Part shown: piece by piece, positions 1 through 8,626 of the stretch | Layout of the letters: the number at the start of each line of letters is the position of its first letter | How positions within the stretch are numbered: position 1 is the stretch's first letter | DNA from: Clostridium sp. DL-VIII | GTDB taxonomy: Bacteria; Bacillota; Clostridia; Clostridiales; Clostridiaceae | Length of the DNA stretch: 64,000 nt | Assembly: GCF_000230835.1 (NCBI RefSeq) | Contig: NZ_CM001240.1 | Coordinates: 1,310,501 to 1,374,500, forward strand | Direction of reading: 5' to 3' | The notes under the pieces: generated by a model | Database searches by the model: none | What the model was told of the DNA's origin: nothing | The model's input: only the letters and a program-made list of their open reading frames with translations | Translations under genes and position numbers: made by a program

Positions 1-789
1 AAAGAAGATAAGAGAAAGATGAACATAGTATCTCGTGGAGGATCTTTATTATTTGCCTGGATGGAGATGACAGGAAATGAAAATCCATTTTATGAGCATT
101 ATGATGAATTGCTTGAAATTCTTAGAGAGTATGATGTTACAATAAGTCTTGGCGATGCTATGAGACCAGGCTGCCTTGATGATTCAACTGATGCAGGACA
201 AGTTACAGAACTTATAGAATTAGGGTTATTAACAAAGAGAGCTTGGGAAAAAGATGTTCAAGTTATGATTGAAGGACCTGGACATATGGCTATAAATGAA
301 ATAGCAGCAAACATGCAGATTGAAAAGAGATTATGTCATGGAGCACCATTCTATGTACTTGGACCACTTGTTACTGATATTGCCCCAGGATATGACCATA
401 TTACTTCAGCAATTGGTGGAGCTATTGCAGCAACTAATGGAGCAAACTTCTTGTGTTATGTAACACCTGCTGAACATTTAAGACTTCCAGATTTATCAGA
501 TGTTAAGGAAGGAATCATTGCTTCAAAGATTGCAGCTCATGCAGCAGATATAGCTAATGGACTTCCAGGAGCAAGAGATAGAGATAATGCAATGGCAGAT
601 GCTCGTCAAAAATTAGATTGGGAAGAGATGTTCAAGGTTGCCATAGATGGAAAGAAGGCAAGAGAATATTTTGAAAGCATACCACCAGAAGACAAACATA
701 GCTGCTCAATGTGTGGAAAAATGTGTGCAGTAAGAACAACTAATAAAATTTTAAATGGTGAAAAAGTAGAACTTTTTGATCAAAAATAA
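1..789 (+). CDS. thiC: Phosphomethylpyrimidine synthase ThiC (C-terminal part, 5' end outside window)
   Basis: ThiC is a radical SAM enzyme that converts aminoimidazole ribotide to hydroxymethylpyrimidine phosphate in thiamine synthesis. The frame is open from base 1 ([14 protein letters not shown]...), so the gene starts upstream and 262 residues are visible. The core is well conserved ([29 protein letters not shown]). The C-terminal cluster motif reads CSMCGKMC, a C-x2-C-x3-C spacing rather than the C-x2-C-x4-C of longer ThiC proteins; I take it to be the short-ThiC form, not damage. It is followed by thiM and thiE in the same direction. Any TPP riboswitch would lie before the window. Confidence 0.95.
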   Translation, partial: KEDKRKMNIVSRGGSLLFAWMEMTGNENPFYEHYDELLEILREYDVTISLGDAMRPGCLDDSTDAGQVTELIELGLLTKRAWEKDVQVMIEGPGHMAINEIAANMQIEKRLCHGAPFYVLGPLVTDIAPGYDHITSAIGGAIAATNGANFLCYVTPAEHLRLPDLSDVKEGIIASKIAAHAADIANGLPGARDRDNAMADARQKLDWEEMFKVAIDGKKAREYFESIPPEDKHSCSMCGKMCAVRTTNKILNGEKVELFDQK

Positions 790-870
790 ATTTGGAGTAT
801 ATAATCATGGCATATTTGAACTTGATATTTTCATTCATGTGTCTTATATGATGGAAAAAAGGATTGCTTA

Positions 871-938
871 AAGGAGGGAGGTTAGTAAGAATTTTGATAT
901 TACTATTATTAAAGATAAATTCTTACTGAAGTTTTATG
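871..938 (+). promoter_or_regulatory. thiM translation start: strong SD separated from ATG by a perfect hairpin
   Basis: The only good Shine-Dalgarno (AAGGAGGGAGG, 871-881) is 54 bases before the thiM ATG at 936. Between them is a perfect 11-bp inverted repeat (884-894 with 917-927, loop 895-916). Folding it out leaves roughly 14 nt between SD and ATG. No other start codon is possible upstream in frame because TGA lies at 927-929. Confidence 0.6.
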
Positions 939-1763
939 GAGAATAAATTAGTTTTAGAGATTGGGAAGTTATTAGATGAGGTTAGGAATAACAAACCTCT
1001 TGTGCATAACATAACTAATTATGTGACAGTAAATGATTGTGCTAATATTTTGCTTGCATTAGGAGCATCACCAATTATGGCAGATGATATTAAAGAAGCA
1101 GCAGATATTACTAAAATTTCATCTGCACTTGTAATAAATATTGGTACATTAAACGAAAGAACTATTGAATCAATGATTGCATCAGGAAAAAAGGCAAATG
1201 AATTAAACATACCAGTTGTTTTTGACCCAGTAGGTGCAGGGGCATCAGAATTTAGAAATGCTACCACTAAGAGAATAATAGATGAAGTTAAAATAAGTGT
1301 TTTACGTGGAAATATGTCTGAAGTAAAATTTATAGCAGGTTTACAAGCAACTACAAAAGGTGTTGATGCTTCAGAAGCTGATACAAAAGGTGGAAGTGAT
1401 GAAGGCATTAATGTAGCTAAAAATTTAGCTGATAGACTTAATTGTACTGTAGCTATTACAGGTGTAATAGACATTATATCTGACGGGGAAAGAGTAGCTA
1501 TACTTGAAAATGGAACAAAAATGTTATCAAATGTAACAGGAACTGGCTGCATGACAAGTGCATTAGTTGGAGCATATTGTGGTGCAGGTTCAGATTATTT
1601 CATTGCAGCTATTTCAGGAATTATTTCAATGGGAATTGCAGGAGAAATTGCATTTGAAAAGGCAGGGAATATTGGAACAGGTAGTTTTCATATTTCCATT
1701 ATAGATGCGATAAGTAATTTAAATTCTGAAATAATTAAAAAAATGGCTAAAATTAAAGAATAA
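936..1763 (+). CDS. thiM: Hydroxyethylthiazole kinase ThiM
   Basis: ThiM phosphorylates 4-methyl-5-hydroxyethylthiazole, a thiamine salvage step, in the cytoplasm. The 275-residue protein has the family's N-terminal signature (PLVHNITNYVTVNDCANILLA), the FDPVGAGASEF motif near residue 97 and the TGTGCMTSA segment near residue 200 that carries the catalytic cysteine. Its length is normal. It lies 146 bp after thiC and is followed by thiE. The start codon is forced by an upstream in-frame stop; its own SD is separated by a hairpin, described in a separate entry. Confidence 0.95.
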   Translation: MENKLVLEIGKLLDEVRNNKPLVHNITNYVTVNDCANILLALGASPIMADDIKEAADITKISSALVINIGTLNERTIESMIASGKKANELNIPVVFDPVGAGASEFRNATTKRIIDEVKISVLRGNMSEVKFIAGLQATTKGVDASEADTKGGSDEGINVAKNLADRLNCTVAITGVIDIISDGERVAILENGTKMLSNVTGTGCMTSALVGAYCGAGSDYFIAAISGIISMGIAGEIAFEKAGNIGTGSFHISIIDAISNLNSEIIKKMAKIKE

Positions 1764-1784
1764 TAAGACATTTTTTAAGTGTGT

Positions 1785-1823
1785 TTTAAGCGTATATCTA
1801 GTAAAATTAGATATACGCTTAAA
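1785..1823 (+). terminator. Perfect hairpin between thiM and thiE
   Basis: Arms 1785-1800 and 1808-1823 pair over 16 bp with a 7-nt loop. No T run follows on either strand, so it may act in mRNA processing or stability rather than as an intrinsic terminator. Confidence 0.5.
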
Positions 1824-1866
1824 TTAAATAAAAAAATATTAATAGAGAAATGGAGTGGATTTATAT

Positions 1867-2496
1867 ATGAAACCTAAAATAGATTATAGTATCTATCTTG
1901 TAACAGATAGGGATTTAATGAGTACAGAGACTTTAGAAGAAGCTGTAGAGCAAGCTATTATTGGAGGATGTACATTAATTCAATTAAGAGAAAAAGATTG
2001 TTCATCCCTTGATTTTTATAGTACTGCTGTGAAAGTTAAAGAAATCACTGATAAATACAATGTTCCACTTATAATAAATGACAGATTAGATATTGCACTC
2101 GCAGTAGATGCAGCAGGGGTACATGTAGGTCAAAGTGATATGCCGGCAGCAATTGTAAGAAAGATAATTGGGGAAGATAAAATTATTGGAGTGTCAACAG
2201 GTTCACTAGAACAAGCTCTTAAAGCACAAAAAGATGGTGCTGATTATTTAGGTGTTGGTGCAATGTATGCAACTGGAACTAAAAAGGATGCAAATCCAAC
2301 TAGTATGAAAGAGCTAAAGAAAATAAGAGAAAATGTATCTATCCCTATAGTAGTGATTGGTGGAATAAATAAAGTTACAGCTAGAGATTTTAAAGGAATT
2401 GGAATTGATGGACTTGCAATAGTTTCTGCTATTATTGCGCAAAAGGATATTGCAGAAGCTGCAAAAGAAATAAGTGAAATATTTAAGCAAATTTAA
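1867..2496 (+). CDS. thiE: Thiamine-phosphate synthase ThiE
   Basis: ThiE joins hydroxymethylpyrimidine diphosphate and thiazole phosphate to give thiamine phosphate. The 209-residue TIM-barrel protein shows IQLREKD, the NDRLDIAL...[10 protein letters not shown] block, GVSTGS, the [11 protein letters not shown] loop and the VVIGGI phosphate-binding end. ATG 1867 is preferred over GTG 1855 because GGAGTGGA at 1852-1859 is well spaced for it. It completes a thiC-thiM-thiE order in which ThiM and ThiE give thiazole salvage and coupling. Confidence 0.94.
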   Translation: MKPKIDYSIYLVTDRDLMSTETLEEAVEQAIIGGCTLIQLREKDCSSLDFYSTAVKVKEITDKYNVPLIINDRLDIALAVDAAGVHVGQSDMPAAIVRKIIGEDKIIGVSTGSLEQALKAQKDGADYLGVGAMYATGTKKDANPTSMKELKKIRENVSIPIVVIGGINKVTARDFKGIGIDGLAIVSAIIAQKDIAEAAKEISEIFKQI

Positions 2497-2626
2497 GATG
2501 TAAAATTAATAAATAAGTAGAACTTTTATAAGTAAATTTATTTTCATGCACAAGAACTCTAATCATTTCTTAGAAAAAGATGTATAATATTTTTATGTGT
2601 AGAAAACATACTAGGAGGGATTTTAT

Positions 2627-3853
2627 ATGAAGATATTAGAATTAAAAAAGGATTTATACTGGACAGGTGTTTTAGATCCTAATTTAAAAGTATTTGATAT
2701 TGTAATGGAGACAGAATTTGGAACTTCTTATAACTCGTACTTACTTAAAACAAATGAAAGCGTGGTTTTATTTGAAACAGCAAAGGCTAAGTTTTTCGAT
2801 GAATATTTAGAAGCATTGAATAAATTAGTCGATATTAAAGACATTGAATATATTGTTGTGAATCATACAGAACCAGATCATGCAGGCAGTGTAGAAAAAC
2901 TTGTTGATATAAATCCTAATATTAAAGTTATTGGGACTCAAGTTGCTATAGGTTTTCTAAAAAACATTGTAAACCATGAATTTAACAGTATAATTGTAAA
3001 GGAAAATGAAACTTTAAAATTAGGAAATAAAACTCTACGTTTTATGATGCTTCCTAATTTACATTGGCCTGATACAATGTATACATATATTGAAGAAGAT
3101 AAAACATTAGTTACTTGTGATTCTTTTGGAGCTCATTATAGCTTTGATGAAATTTTATTAAGTAAGGTTACAGATAATGAGGGATACCTAAGAGCTCTTA
3201 AATATTACTTTGACTGCATAATTGGACCTTTTAAAAATCCGTTTATGTCAAAAGCCTTAGAGAGAATTAAAGATTTAGAAATTGATATGATATGCACAGG
3301 TCATGGGCCAGTACTTGACTCTCGAATAGACGAAATTATGGAATATTACAAGAAGTGGTGTAATGTTGTTAATCCAAATCCTAAGAAGACAGTAATTATA
3401 CCATATGTAAGTGCTTATGGATATACAAAGGAATTAGCTTATGAAATTACTAAAGGAATTCAAGAAAGTGGAGATATTGATGTAAGGCTTTATGACATGG
3501 TAGAAGCAGATCAAGCTAAGGTACTTGAGGAACTTGAATTTGCTGATGGTATTTTATTTGGAACTCCTACAATAGTAGGTGAGGCATTAAAACCTATTTG
3601 GGATTTAACAACATCAATTTTTGCAAGAACTCATTGTAATAAATTTGCCAGTGCTTTTGGAAGCTATGGATGGAGCGGGGAAGCAGTTCCACATATCATA
3701 GAAAGATTAAAGCAGCTTAGAATGAGAGTTGTTGATGATGGACTTCGTATAAAATTTAAACCAAGTGAGGATGACTTGAAACAAGCTTTTGACTATGGTT
3801 ATAATTTTGGATGTGTTATGCAAAATAAAGAGAATCTAAGAAAAGATAAATAA
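2627..3853 (+). CDS. A-type flavoprotein / flavodiiron oxygen reductase (FprA-like)
   Basis: Flavodiiron proteins reduce O2 (or NO) to water in anaerobes, taking electrons from rubredoxin or a related carrier. The protein has 408 residues. An N-terminal metallo-beta-lactamase-like domain carries the diiron ligand motif H80-x-E82-x-D84-H85 (HTEPDHAGS), then H147-region and CTGHGP motifs. A C-terminal flavodoxin-like domain begins near residue 255 with IPYVSAYGYTKELA and contains the GTPTIVGEALKP and SYGWSGEA FMN loops. AGGAGGG precedes the ATG. It appears monocistronic, ending at a 24-bp perfect hairpin. O2 rather than NO is the likelier substrate in clostridia, but the sequence does not decide this. 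Confidence 0.93.
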   Translation: MKILELKKDLYWTGVLDPNLKVFDIVMETEFGTSYNSYLLKTNESVVLFETAKAKFFDEYLEALNKLVDIKDIEYIVVNHTEPDHAGSVEKLVDINPNIKVIGTQVAIGFLKNIVNHEFNSIIVKENETLKLGNKTLRFMMLPNLHWPDTMYTYIEEDKTLVTCDSFGAHYSFDEILLSKVTDNEGYLRALKYYFDCIIGPFKNPFMSKALERIKDLEIDMICTGHGPVLDSRIDEIMEYYKKWCNVVNPNPKKTVIIPYVSAYGYTKELAYEITKGIQESGDIDVRLYDMVEADQAKVLEELEFADGILFGTPTIVGEALKPIWDLTTSIFARTHCNKFASAFGSYGWSGEAVPHIIERLKQLRMRVVDDGLRIKFKPSEDDLKQAFDYGYNFGCVMQNKENLRKDK

Positions 3854-3892
3854 AAGAATAATTGTATATTACGAAGAAGTTAAAAAAATATA

Positions 3893-3945
3893 TTGAAATA
3901 TTAAAATTAGGGCTTGATTTACAAGCCCTAATTTTAATATTTCAA
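3893..3945. terminator. Long perfect hairpin after the flavodiiron gene
   Basis: Arms 3893-3916 and 3922-3945 pair over 24 bp without mismatch around a 5-nt loop. The AT-rich arm ends read as U-rich on both strands, so it could terminate in either direction. Confidence 0.7.
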
Positions 3946-4149
3946 GGAAAATTACAACATTTATGATTAAATTACTCTTATAATCAAGAAGTTACCTTTT
4001 CATTTTAGCCGTCAATCTTAAATTGATTATTGACTTAGAGTATGCTCTAAATAATATACTAAAAATAATTTAAAAAATTTTAAAATGGTTAATATTTTTT
4101 AAAGTAAAAAATCAAAATAAGTATTAGAAGATAGGAAGTGTGTTTACTG

Positions 4150-5202
4150 ATGAAAACTTTATTTGATAAAACTAGAATAGGAACTATGGAGCTAAAAAAT
4201 AGATTAATTCGAGCAGCAGCAGGAGATCGATATGCTGTAAATGGTCATATGACAGAAAAGGACTTAGAAGTTTATGGGAATCTTGCTAAAGGTGGAGTAG
4301 GAGCGATAATTACTGGATATACATATATTCTTGATTCAGATATTCCAAGCGAAGGATCTTTTGGAATTTATGACGATTCATTTATACCAGAGTATAAAAA
4401 ATTAACAGACATGGTACATGAATATGATTCAAAAATAATCCTTCAACTGGTTCATTATGGCTCCCATGCATCAGGGGAAATAGGAAACAAAAAAATATTG
4501 GCACCAAGTGCAGTAGCACTAGAATATAGAGGTGTAGAAATTATGCCTAAGGAAATGAGTAAAGAAGATATTAAACATATACAGAAGGCCTTTGCAGAGG
4601 CAGCAGTTCGTGCTAAAAAAGCAGGATTTGATGGTGTTGAACTTCATTCAGCTCATGGCTTTTTACTAAATCAATTTTTAACACCTTATTATAATAGAAG
4701 AACTGATGAATATGGTGGAACAATTGAAAACAGAGCAAGAATGGTTTTGGAAACTTATAGTGAAGTTAGAGAAGCAGTTGGAAACGAATATCCCATTTTT
4801 GTGAAAATAAATTGTATGGATGGTATTGATCAAGGGATAACTTATGAAGGATTAAGATATGCATGTAAAGAACTTGCTAATAAAGGTATTAATGCTATAG
4901 AAATTAGTGGAGCGTGGTATCAGTTATTTAATTCTAAAGATGAGTTTTATTTTAAAGAGTATACTGAAAAAATTGCAGCAGAGAATAAAGTTCCAGTTAT
5001 ATTAGTTGGAGGAAATAGAAATTTTGATTCTATGAGTAACATATTGAATGAAACAACAATCGAATATTTTGCTATGTGTAGGCCTTTGATTTCGGAGCCT
5101 GACCTAGTTAAAAGATGGGAAAGTGGAGATACTAGCAAAACTAAGTGTGTATCTTGTAATGGATGCCTTGGAAAAGGAAAGTGTATTTTGAATAAAAATT
5201 AA
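4150..5202 (+). CDS. NADH:flavin oxidoreductase / old yellow enzyme family
   Basis: This is a TIM-barrel FMN enzyme of the old yellow enzyme family, which reduces activated C=C bonds; the substrate is unknown. The 350 residues include the FMN-binding start (LFDKTRIGTMELKNRLIRAA), the HSAHGFLLNQFLTPYYNRRTD active-site block and the RPLISEPDLVKRW phosphate loop. It ends soon after a Cys-rich segment (CVSCNGCLGKGKC) that resembles the Fe-S binding region of the larger dienoyl-CoA reductase type, but the C-terminal FAD/NAD domain is absent, so it is a short form. ATG 4150 is chosen over GTG 4138 because AGGAAG at 4133-4138 suits it. Confidence 0.88.
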   Translation: MKTLFDKTRIGTMELKNRLIRAAAGDRYAVNGHMTEKDLEVYGNLAKGGVGAIITGYTYILDSDIPSEGSFGIYDDSFIPEYKKLTDMVHEYDSKIILQLVHYGSHASGEIGNKKILAPSAVALEYRGVEIMPKEMSKEDIKHIQKAFAEAAVRAKKAGFDGVELHSAHGFLLNQFLTPYYNRRTDEYGGTIENRARMVLETYSEVREAVGNEYPIFVKINCMDGIDQGITYEGLRYACKELANKGINAIEISGAWYQLFNSKDEFYFKEYTEKIAAENKVPVILVGGNRNFDSMSNILNETTIEYFAMCRPLISEPDLVKRWESGDTSKTKCVSCNGCLGKGKCILNKN

Positions 5203-5407
5203 ACTAATTCAGGATTAATTATGCCATAAATATTATATTTAGTAGGATAAATGAATGTTAATTAACCAGCTTAAAAATATAAATTAATAATATGACTATA
5301 TGTTGTCAAGTTATAAATATTATAATTATCTTATAGATGGATATAACTATATCTGTAATAAATATAGAATATCGACTATATTTAAAGATAAAACTGGAGG
5401 GATAAAA

Positions 5408-5695
5408 ATGATTACAAATAATCTGTTAATTAAGCTCAAGAACAATAACAAGGAAAGTATTGAAGAGGCTAGAAATACATTATTAAGCATGAAAGGAAAG
5501 ATTGAAAGTCTTAGGGATATAAAAGTAGAGGTTGATGTACGTAAAGGAAATTATGACATCATGTTGATTACTAAATATGATTCATTAGAAGCCTTAGATG
5601 CTTACTTAATTCATCCGGTACACGTTGAAGTGGCTAAATATATTGGAAGTGTATTAGAAAGCCAAGCATCATTATGCTACGAATCTATAGATTAA
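5408..5695 (+). CDS. Dabb (stress-responsive alpha/beta-barrel) domain protein
   Basis: This is a small 95-residue dimeric alpha/beta-barrel type protein. The pattern LLIKLKNN...SMKGKIESLRDIKVEVDVRKGNYDIMLITKYDSLEALDAYLIHPVHVEVAKYI is the Dabb family layout, with the conserved H-x-x-H region near residue 72. The start at 5408 follows GGAGGG at 5397-5402; an earlier in-frame ATG at 5300 has no ribosome site. The biochemical role of this family is mostly unknown. Confidence 0.85.
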   Translation: MITNNLLIKLKNNNKESIEEARNTLLSMKGKIESLRDIKVEVDVRKGNYDIMLITKYDSLEALDAYLIHPVHVEVAKYIGSVLESQASLCYESID

Positions 5696-5813
5696 GATAA
5701 TAATTGCAAAATTAAAAGTGTCTGTTGAAAAACTTTAGTAAGACATCTATATGTAAGATTAAAACCTAACGTCTACAATCAAAATAACTTAATAAAGTGG
5801 AGGCCTTGAATTT

Positions 5814-5865
5814 TAGCAGAATATATTTTCAATTTAAGATTGCTTAATATATTCTGCTATTTTTT
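5814..5865 (+). terminator. Intrinsic terminator after the Dabb gene
   Basis: A 14-bp perfect stem (5814-5827 with 5846-5859) has an extra 4-bp stem inside the loop and is followed by six T at 5860-5865. Confidence 0.8.
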
Positions 5866-5912
5866 GTGGTTTAATTGTAAGTAAATTGAAGATAGAAAAA
5901 AGTTTTTTATTC

Positions 5913-6011
5913 ATGAATATAAAGGAACGTATGAAATTAATGACGTTTAAATCTATTGTTGGAGGATTGATGGCCATTACAGCTACAATAATACACGAAT
6001 TTTTAATATAA
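5913..6011 (+). CDS. Possible small hydrophobic peptide (26-32 aa)
   Basis: In the 389-bp gap before the glycerate kinase gene, a short frame starts at ATG 5913 (32 aa) or ATG 5931 (26 aa). AAGGA at 5921-5925 suits the second start. The peptide MKLMTFKSIVGGLMAITATI... is hydrophobic after a short basic start, as in small membrane peptides. I recognise no family; chance occurrence is possible. Confidence 0.3.
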   Translation: MNIKERMKLMTFKSIVGGLMAITATIIHEFLI

Positions 6012-6084
6012 TTATTTATATACTTTAGAATTTTATAATTAATAATTTAAAAAATATATAAAAGTGAAGTTAGGAGCATTAAGT

Positions 6085-7227
6085 ATGAAGAAAAATTTAA
6101 CAATTGTATTAGCACCGGATTCTTTTAAAGAAAGTATGACAGCTAAAGAAGCCTGTGAGGCTATGGAAAGAGGAATAAAAAAAATAAATAGTAATATCAA
6201 TTGTATACATGTGCCTATGGCTGATGGAGGAGAAGGAACAATGCAGTCCTTAGTAGATGCAACTAATGGGAAAGTATATTCTTTACAGGTTATCGGACCG
6301 CTTGGAAATAAGGTGGAAGCGCAGTATGGAATTTTAGGAGCTGGAGACGTAGGAGTATTGGAAATGGCTAGTGCAAGTGGAATACAGTTAGTTCCAGCAG
6401 AAAAAAGAAATCCACTGTTGACTACAACTTATGGTACTGGTCAGCTTATAAAGACTTGTTTAGATCATGGAGTGAAGAAATTACTAATAGGTATTGGAGG
6501 AAGTGCCACTAATGATGGGGGAGCAGGAGTTATTCAAGCGCTTGGCGGAAAATTGCTAGATAAACAAGGTAATGAGCTAGACTTCGGTGGTGGAGAATTA
6601 GGAAAATTAAATTGTATTGATTTATCAAACTTTGATTCTAGATTGAAAGAAGTTGTAATAGAAGTAGCTTGTGATGTTAATAATCCACTTTGTGGGAAAC
6701 AAGGAGCTTCAAGTGTATTTGGTCCTCAAAAGGGGGCCACAAAAGAAATGATATCAATATTAGATGATAACTTAAAGCATTATGCAGAGGTGATTAAAAA
6801 GGATTGTGGAAAAGATGTGTTAAATGTACCAGGAGCAGGAGCTGCAGGAGGACTAGGAGCTGGGCTTATGGCATTCTTAAATGGTACTTTGAAGAAAGGT
6901 ATTCAAATGGTTATAGAATATGCTGCATTAGAAGAAAAGATAAAGGATGCAGATATGGTTTGGACAGGAGAAGGAAGTATAGATTTTCAAACTCAGTATG
7001 GTAAGACTCCTTTAGGGGTTGCAACTATTGCAAAAAAATACAATAAACCAGTGATTGCACTAGCTGGAAGAATTGGCGAAGGTATAGAGAGTCTATATGA
7101 AAATGGAATAGATTCAATATTTGGTATAACTAAAGGGGCAACTTCTCTGGATGAAGCTCTAGAAAAAGGACAAGAAAATATCGAAAAGACAGCTGAAAAT
7201 ATAATAAGGCTTATGAATTTGTTGTAA
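6085..7227 (+). CDS. Glycerate kinase (GlxK/GarK family)
   Basis: Glycerate kinase of this family phosphorylates D-glycerate to 2-phosphoglycerate, feeding it to glycolysis. The 380-residue protein has the family hallmarks: APDSFKESMTAKEAC at the N terminus, PMADGGEGT, GIGGSATNDGGAG near residue 140, and WTGEGSIDFQT near residue 300. ATG 6085 is preferred over GTG 6064 because TAGGAG at 6071-6076 precedes it. The next gene, a 2-hydroxyacid dehydrogenase, could make or use glycerate/hydroxypyruvate, so the two may act together. Confidence 0.93.
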   Translation: MKKNLTIVLAPDSFKESMTAKEACEAMERGIKKINSNINCIHVPMADGGEGTMQSLVDATNGKVYSLQVIGPLGNKVEAQYGILGAGDVGVLEMASASGIQLVPAEKRNPLLTTTYGTGQLIKTCLDHGVKKLLIGIGGSATNDGGAGVIQALGGKLLDKQGNELDFGGGELGKLNCIDLSNFDSRLKEVVIEVACDVNNPLCGKQGASSVFGPQKGATKEMISILDDNLKHYAEVIKKDCGKDVLNVPGAGAAGGLGAGLMAFLNGTLKKGIQMVIEYAALEEKIKDADMVWTGEGSIDFQTQYGKTPLGVATIAKKYNKPVIALAGRIGEGIESLYENGIDSIFGITKGATSLDEALEKGQENIEKTAENIIRLMNLL

Positions 7228-7496
7228 TTATTTAAAAGCTGTTTATCACAATATTCAAAGTAGATAAAGTAATATAACTTAGGATTATGGCATTGAGCTA
7301 ATAAAAAGATGTTAGGCTATTTTGGTAGAAGGTAATATAAGCCAAAATAATTTTAACATTCCTTAATAAGGCGGTAATATTTTATTTGAATAAATTTCGT
7401 TAAAATATATATTGTTAATTTTTCAATAAAGGAATAAAATTATTAAATAGAGGTAAAATGGTGCTTTAGGATAAAAATTGATTGAAGGTGAAATTT

Positions 7497-8468
7497 ATGA
7501 ATGTTAGCAACATACTTGTATTATTACCTATAAATGAAAAACAAAAAATGTTAATAGAAAGTGCAGTACCTAATGCTAAGTATACATATGAAACATATGA
7601 TACTGTAAATAAAAAGATAGTTCAAAGTGCTGATATAATAATTGGAAATCCACCTGCAGAAATGCTTAGTGATTCAACAAACTTGAAGTGGTTACAGTTA
7701 AATAGCGCTGGAAGTGATGCTTATATAAAGAAAGGAGTATTAAATAATGGAGTAGTGCTTACAAATGCAACAGGTGCATATGGGTTAGCAATATCTGAAC
7801 ATATGATAGGAGTACTTCTTCAAATATTTAAGAAACTTAATGTCTATAGAAACAATCAGAAATTACATCTTTGGCAGGATGAAGGTGAAGTTAAATCAAT
7901 CTATGGTTCTAGAGTTTTGATAATTGGACTTGGAAACATTGGAGAAGAATTTGCAAAAAGAGTAAAAGCATTTGGAGCTTATACCATAGGTGTAAGAAGG
8001 TCAAACAGTAGAAAACCAGATTGTATTGATGAATTATATCTAATGGATAAAATAGATGAACTGCTTCCAACGGTAGATGTTGTTGCATTATCACTTCCTT
8101 CCACTAAAGAGACCTATAAGATGTTTTCTATGGAAAGATTAAAGTGTATGAAAAAAGGAGCTGTTCTATTAAATGTAGGAAGAGGAAATGTATTGGACAC
8201 AGAAGCGCTATGCGATTTGGTGGAAAGCGGACATATTTTAGGAGCAGGGTTGGACGTAACTGATCCAGAACCACTTCCTAAAGATCATAGAATATGGGAC
8301 ATAGAAAATATAGTAATTACTCCACATATTTCTGGTGGATATCATATTCCAGAAACATTGGACAAGATAGTTAAAATTAGTGCAAAAAATTTAAGAAGTT
8401 TTATTAATGGAGAAAAACTTATGAATGTTGTTGATTTTTCAACAGGTTATAGAGCTTCAAATAAATAA
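7497..8468 (+). CDS. D-2-hydroxyacid dehydrogenase (NAD-dependent)
   Basis: This cytoplasmic oxidoreductase of the D-isomer 2-hydroxyacid dehydrogenase family has 323 residues. The Rossmann motif GLGNIGEEFAKRVKAFG is near residue 142, the substrate/catalytic Arg is in NVGRGN, the Glu in DPEPLP and the catalytic His in ITPHISGGY. The N-terminal half is divergent, as is usual. ATG 7497 follows GAAGGTG at 7484-7490. It lies 269 bp after glycerate kinase; hydroxypyruvate or glyoxylate is a plausible substrate, but the sequence does not fix it. Confidence 0.88.
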   Translation: MNVSNILVLLPINEKQKMLIESAVPNAKYTYETYDTVNKKIVQSADIIIGNPPAEMLSDSTNLKWLQLNSAGSDAYIKKGVLNNGVVLTNATGAYGLAISEHMIGVLLQIFKKLNVYRNNQKLHLWQDEGEVKSIYGSRVLIIGLGNIGEEFAKRVKAFGAYTIGVRRSNSRKPDCIDELYLMDKIDELLPTVDVVALSLPSTKETYKMFSMERLKCMKKGAVLLNVGRGNVLDTEALCDLVESGHILGAGLDVTDPEPLPKDHRIWDIENIVITPHISGGYHIPETLDKIVKISAKNLRSFINGEKLMNVVDFSTGYRASNK

Positions 8469-8490
8469 AAAATTTAATATAGGTAATGTA

Positions 8491-8529
8491 AATTAAGAAG
8501 TGTCTGAAAAGGTACTTCTTAATTTTTTT
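8491..8529 (+). terminator. Intrinsic terminator after the hydroxyacid dehydrogenase
   Basis: Arms 8491-8501 and 8514-8524 pair over 11 bp, followed by a run of seven T. Confidence 0.85.
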
Positions 8530-8626
8530 ACTATATATCCTTAAAATCAGGCGCTTGGACATAATTTACAATTGTAATTTCTCATAATTATGCTAAAATG
8601 GAAAATGGAAAGAAAGGGGATGTATT

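Noticed and set aside
790..935. TPP riboswitch between thiC and thiM
   Set aside because: No thi-box motifs are visible; the conserved features are an SD and a hairpin. A riboswitch would be expected before thiC, outside the window.
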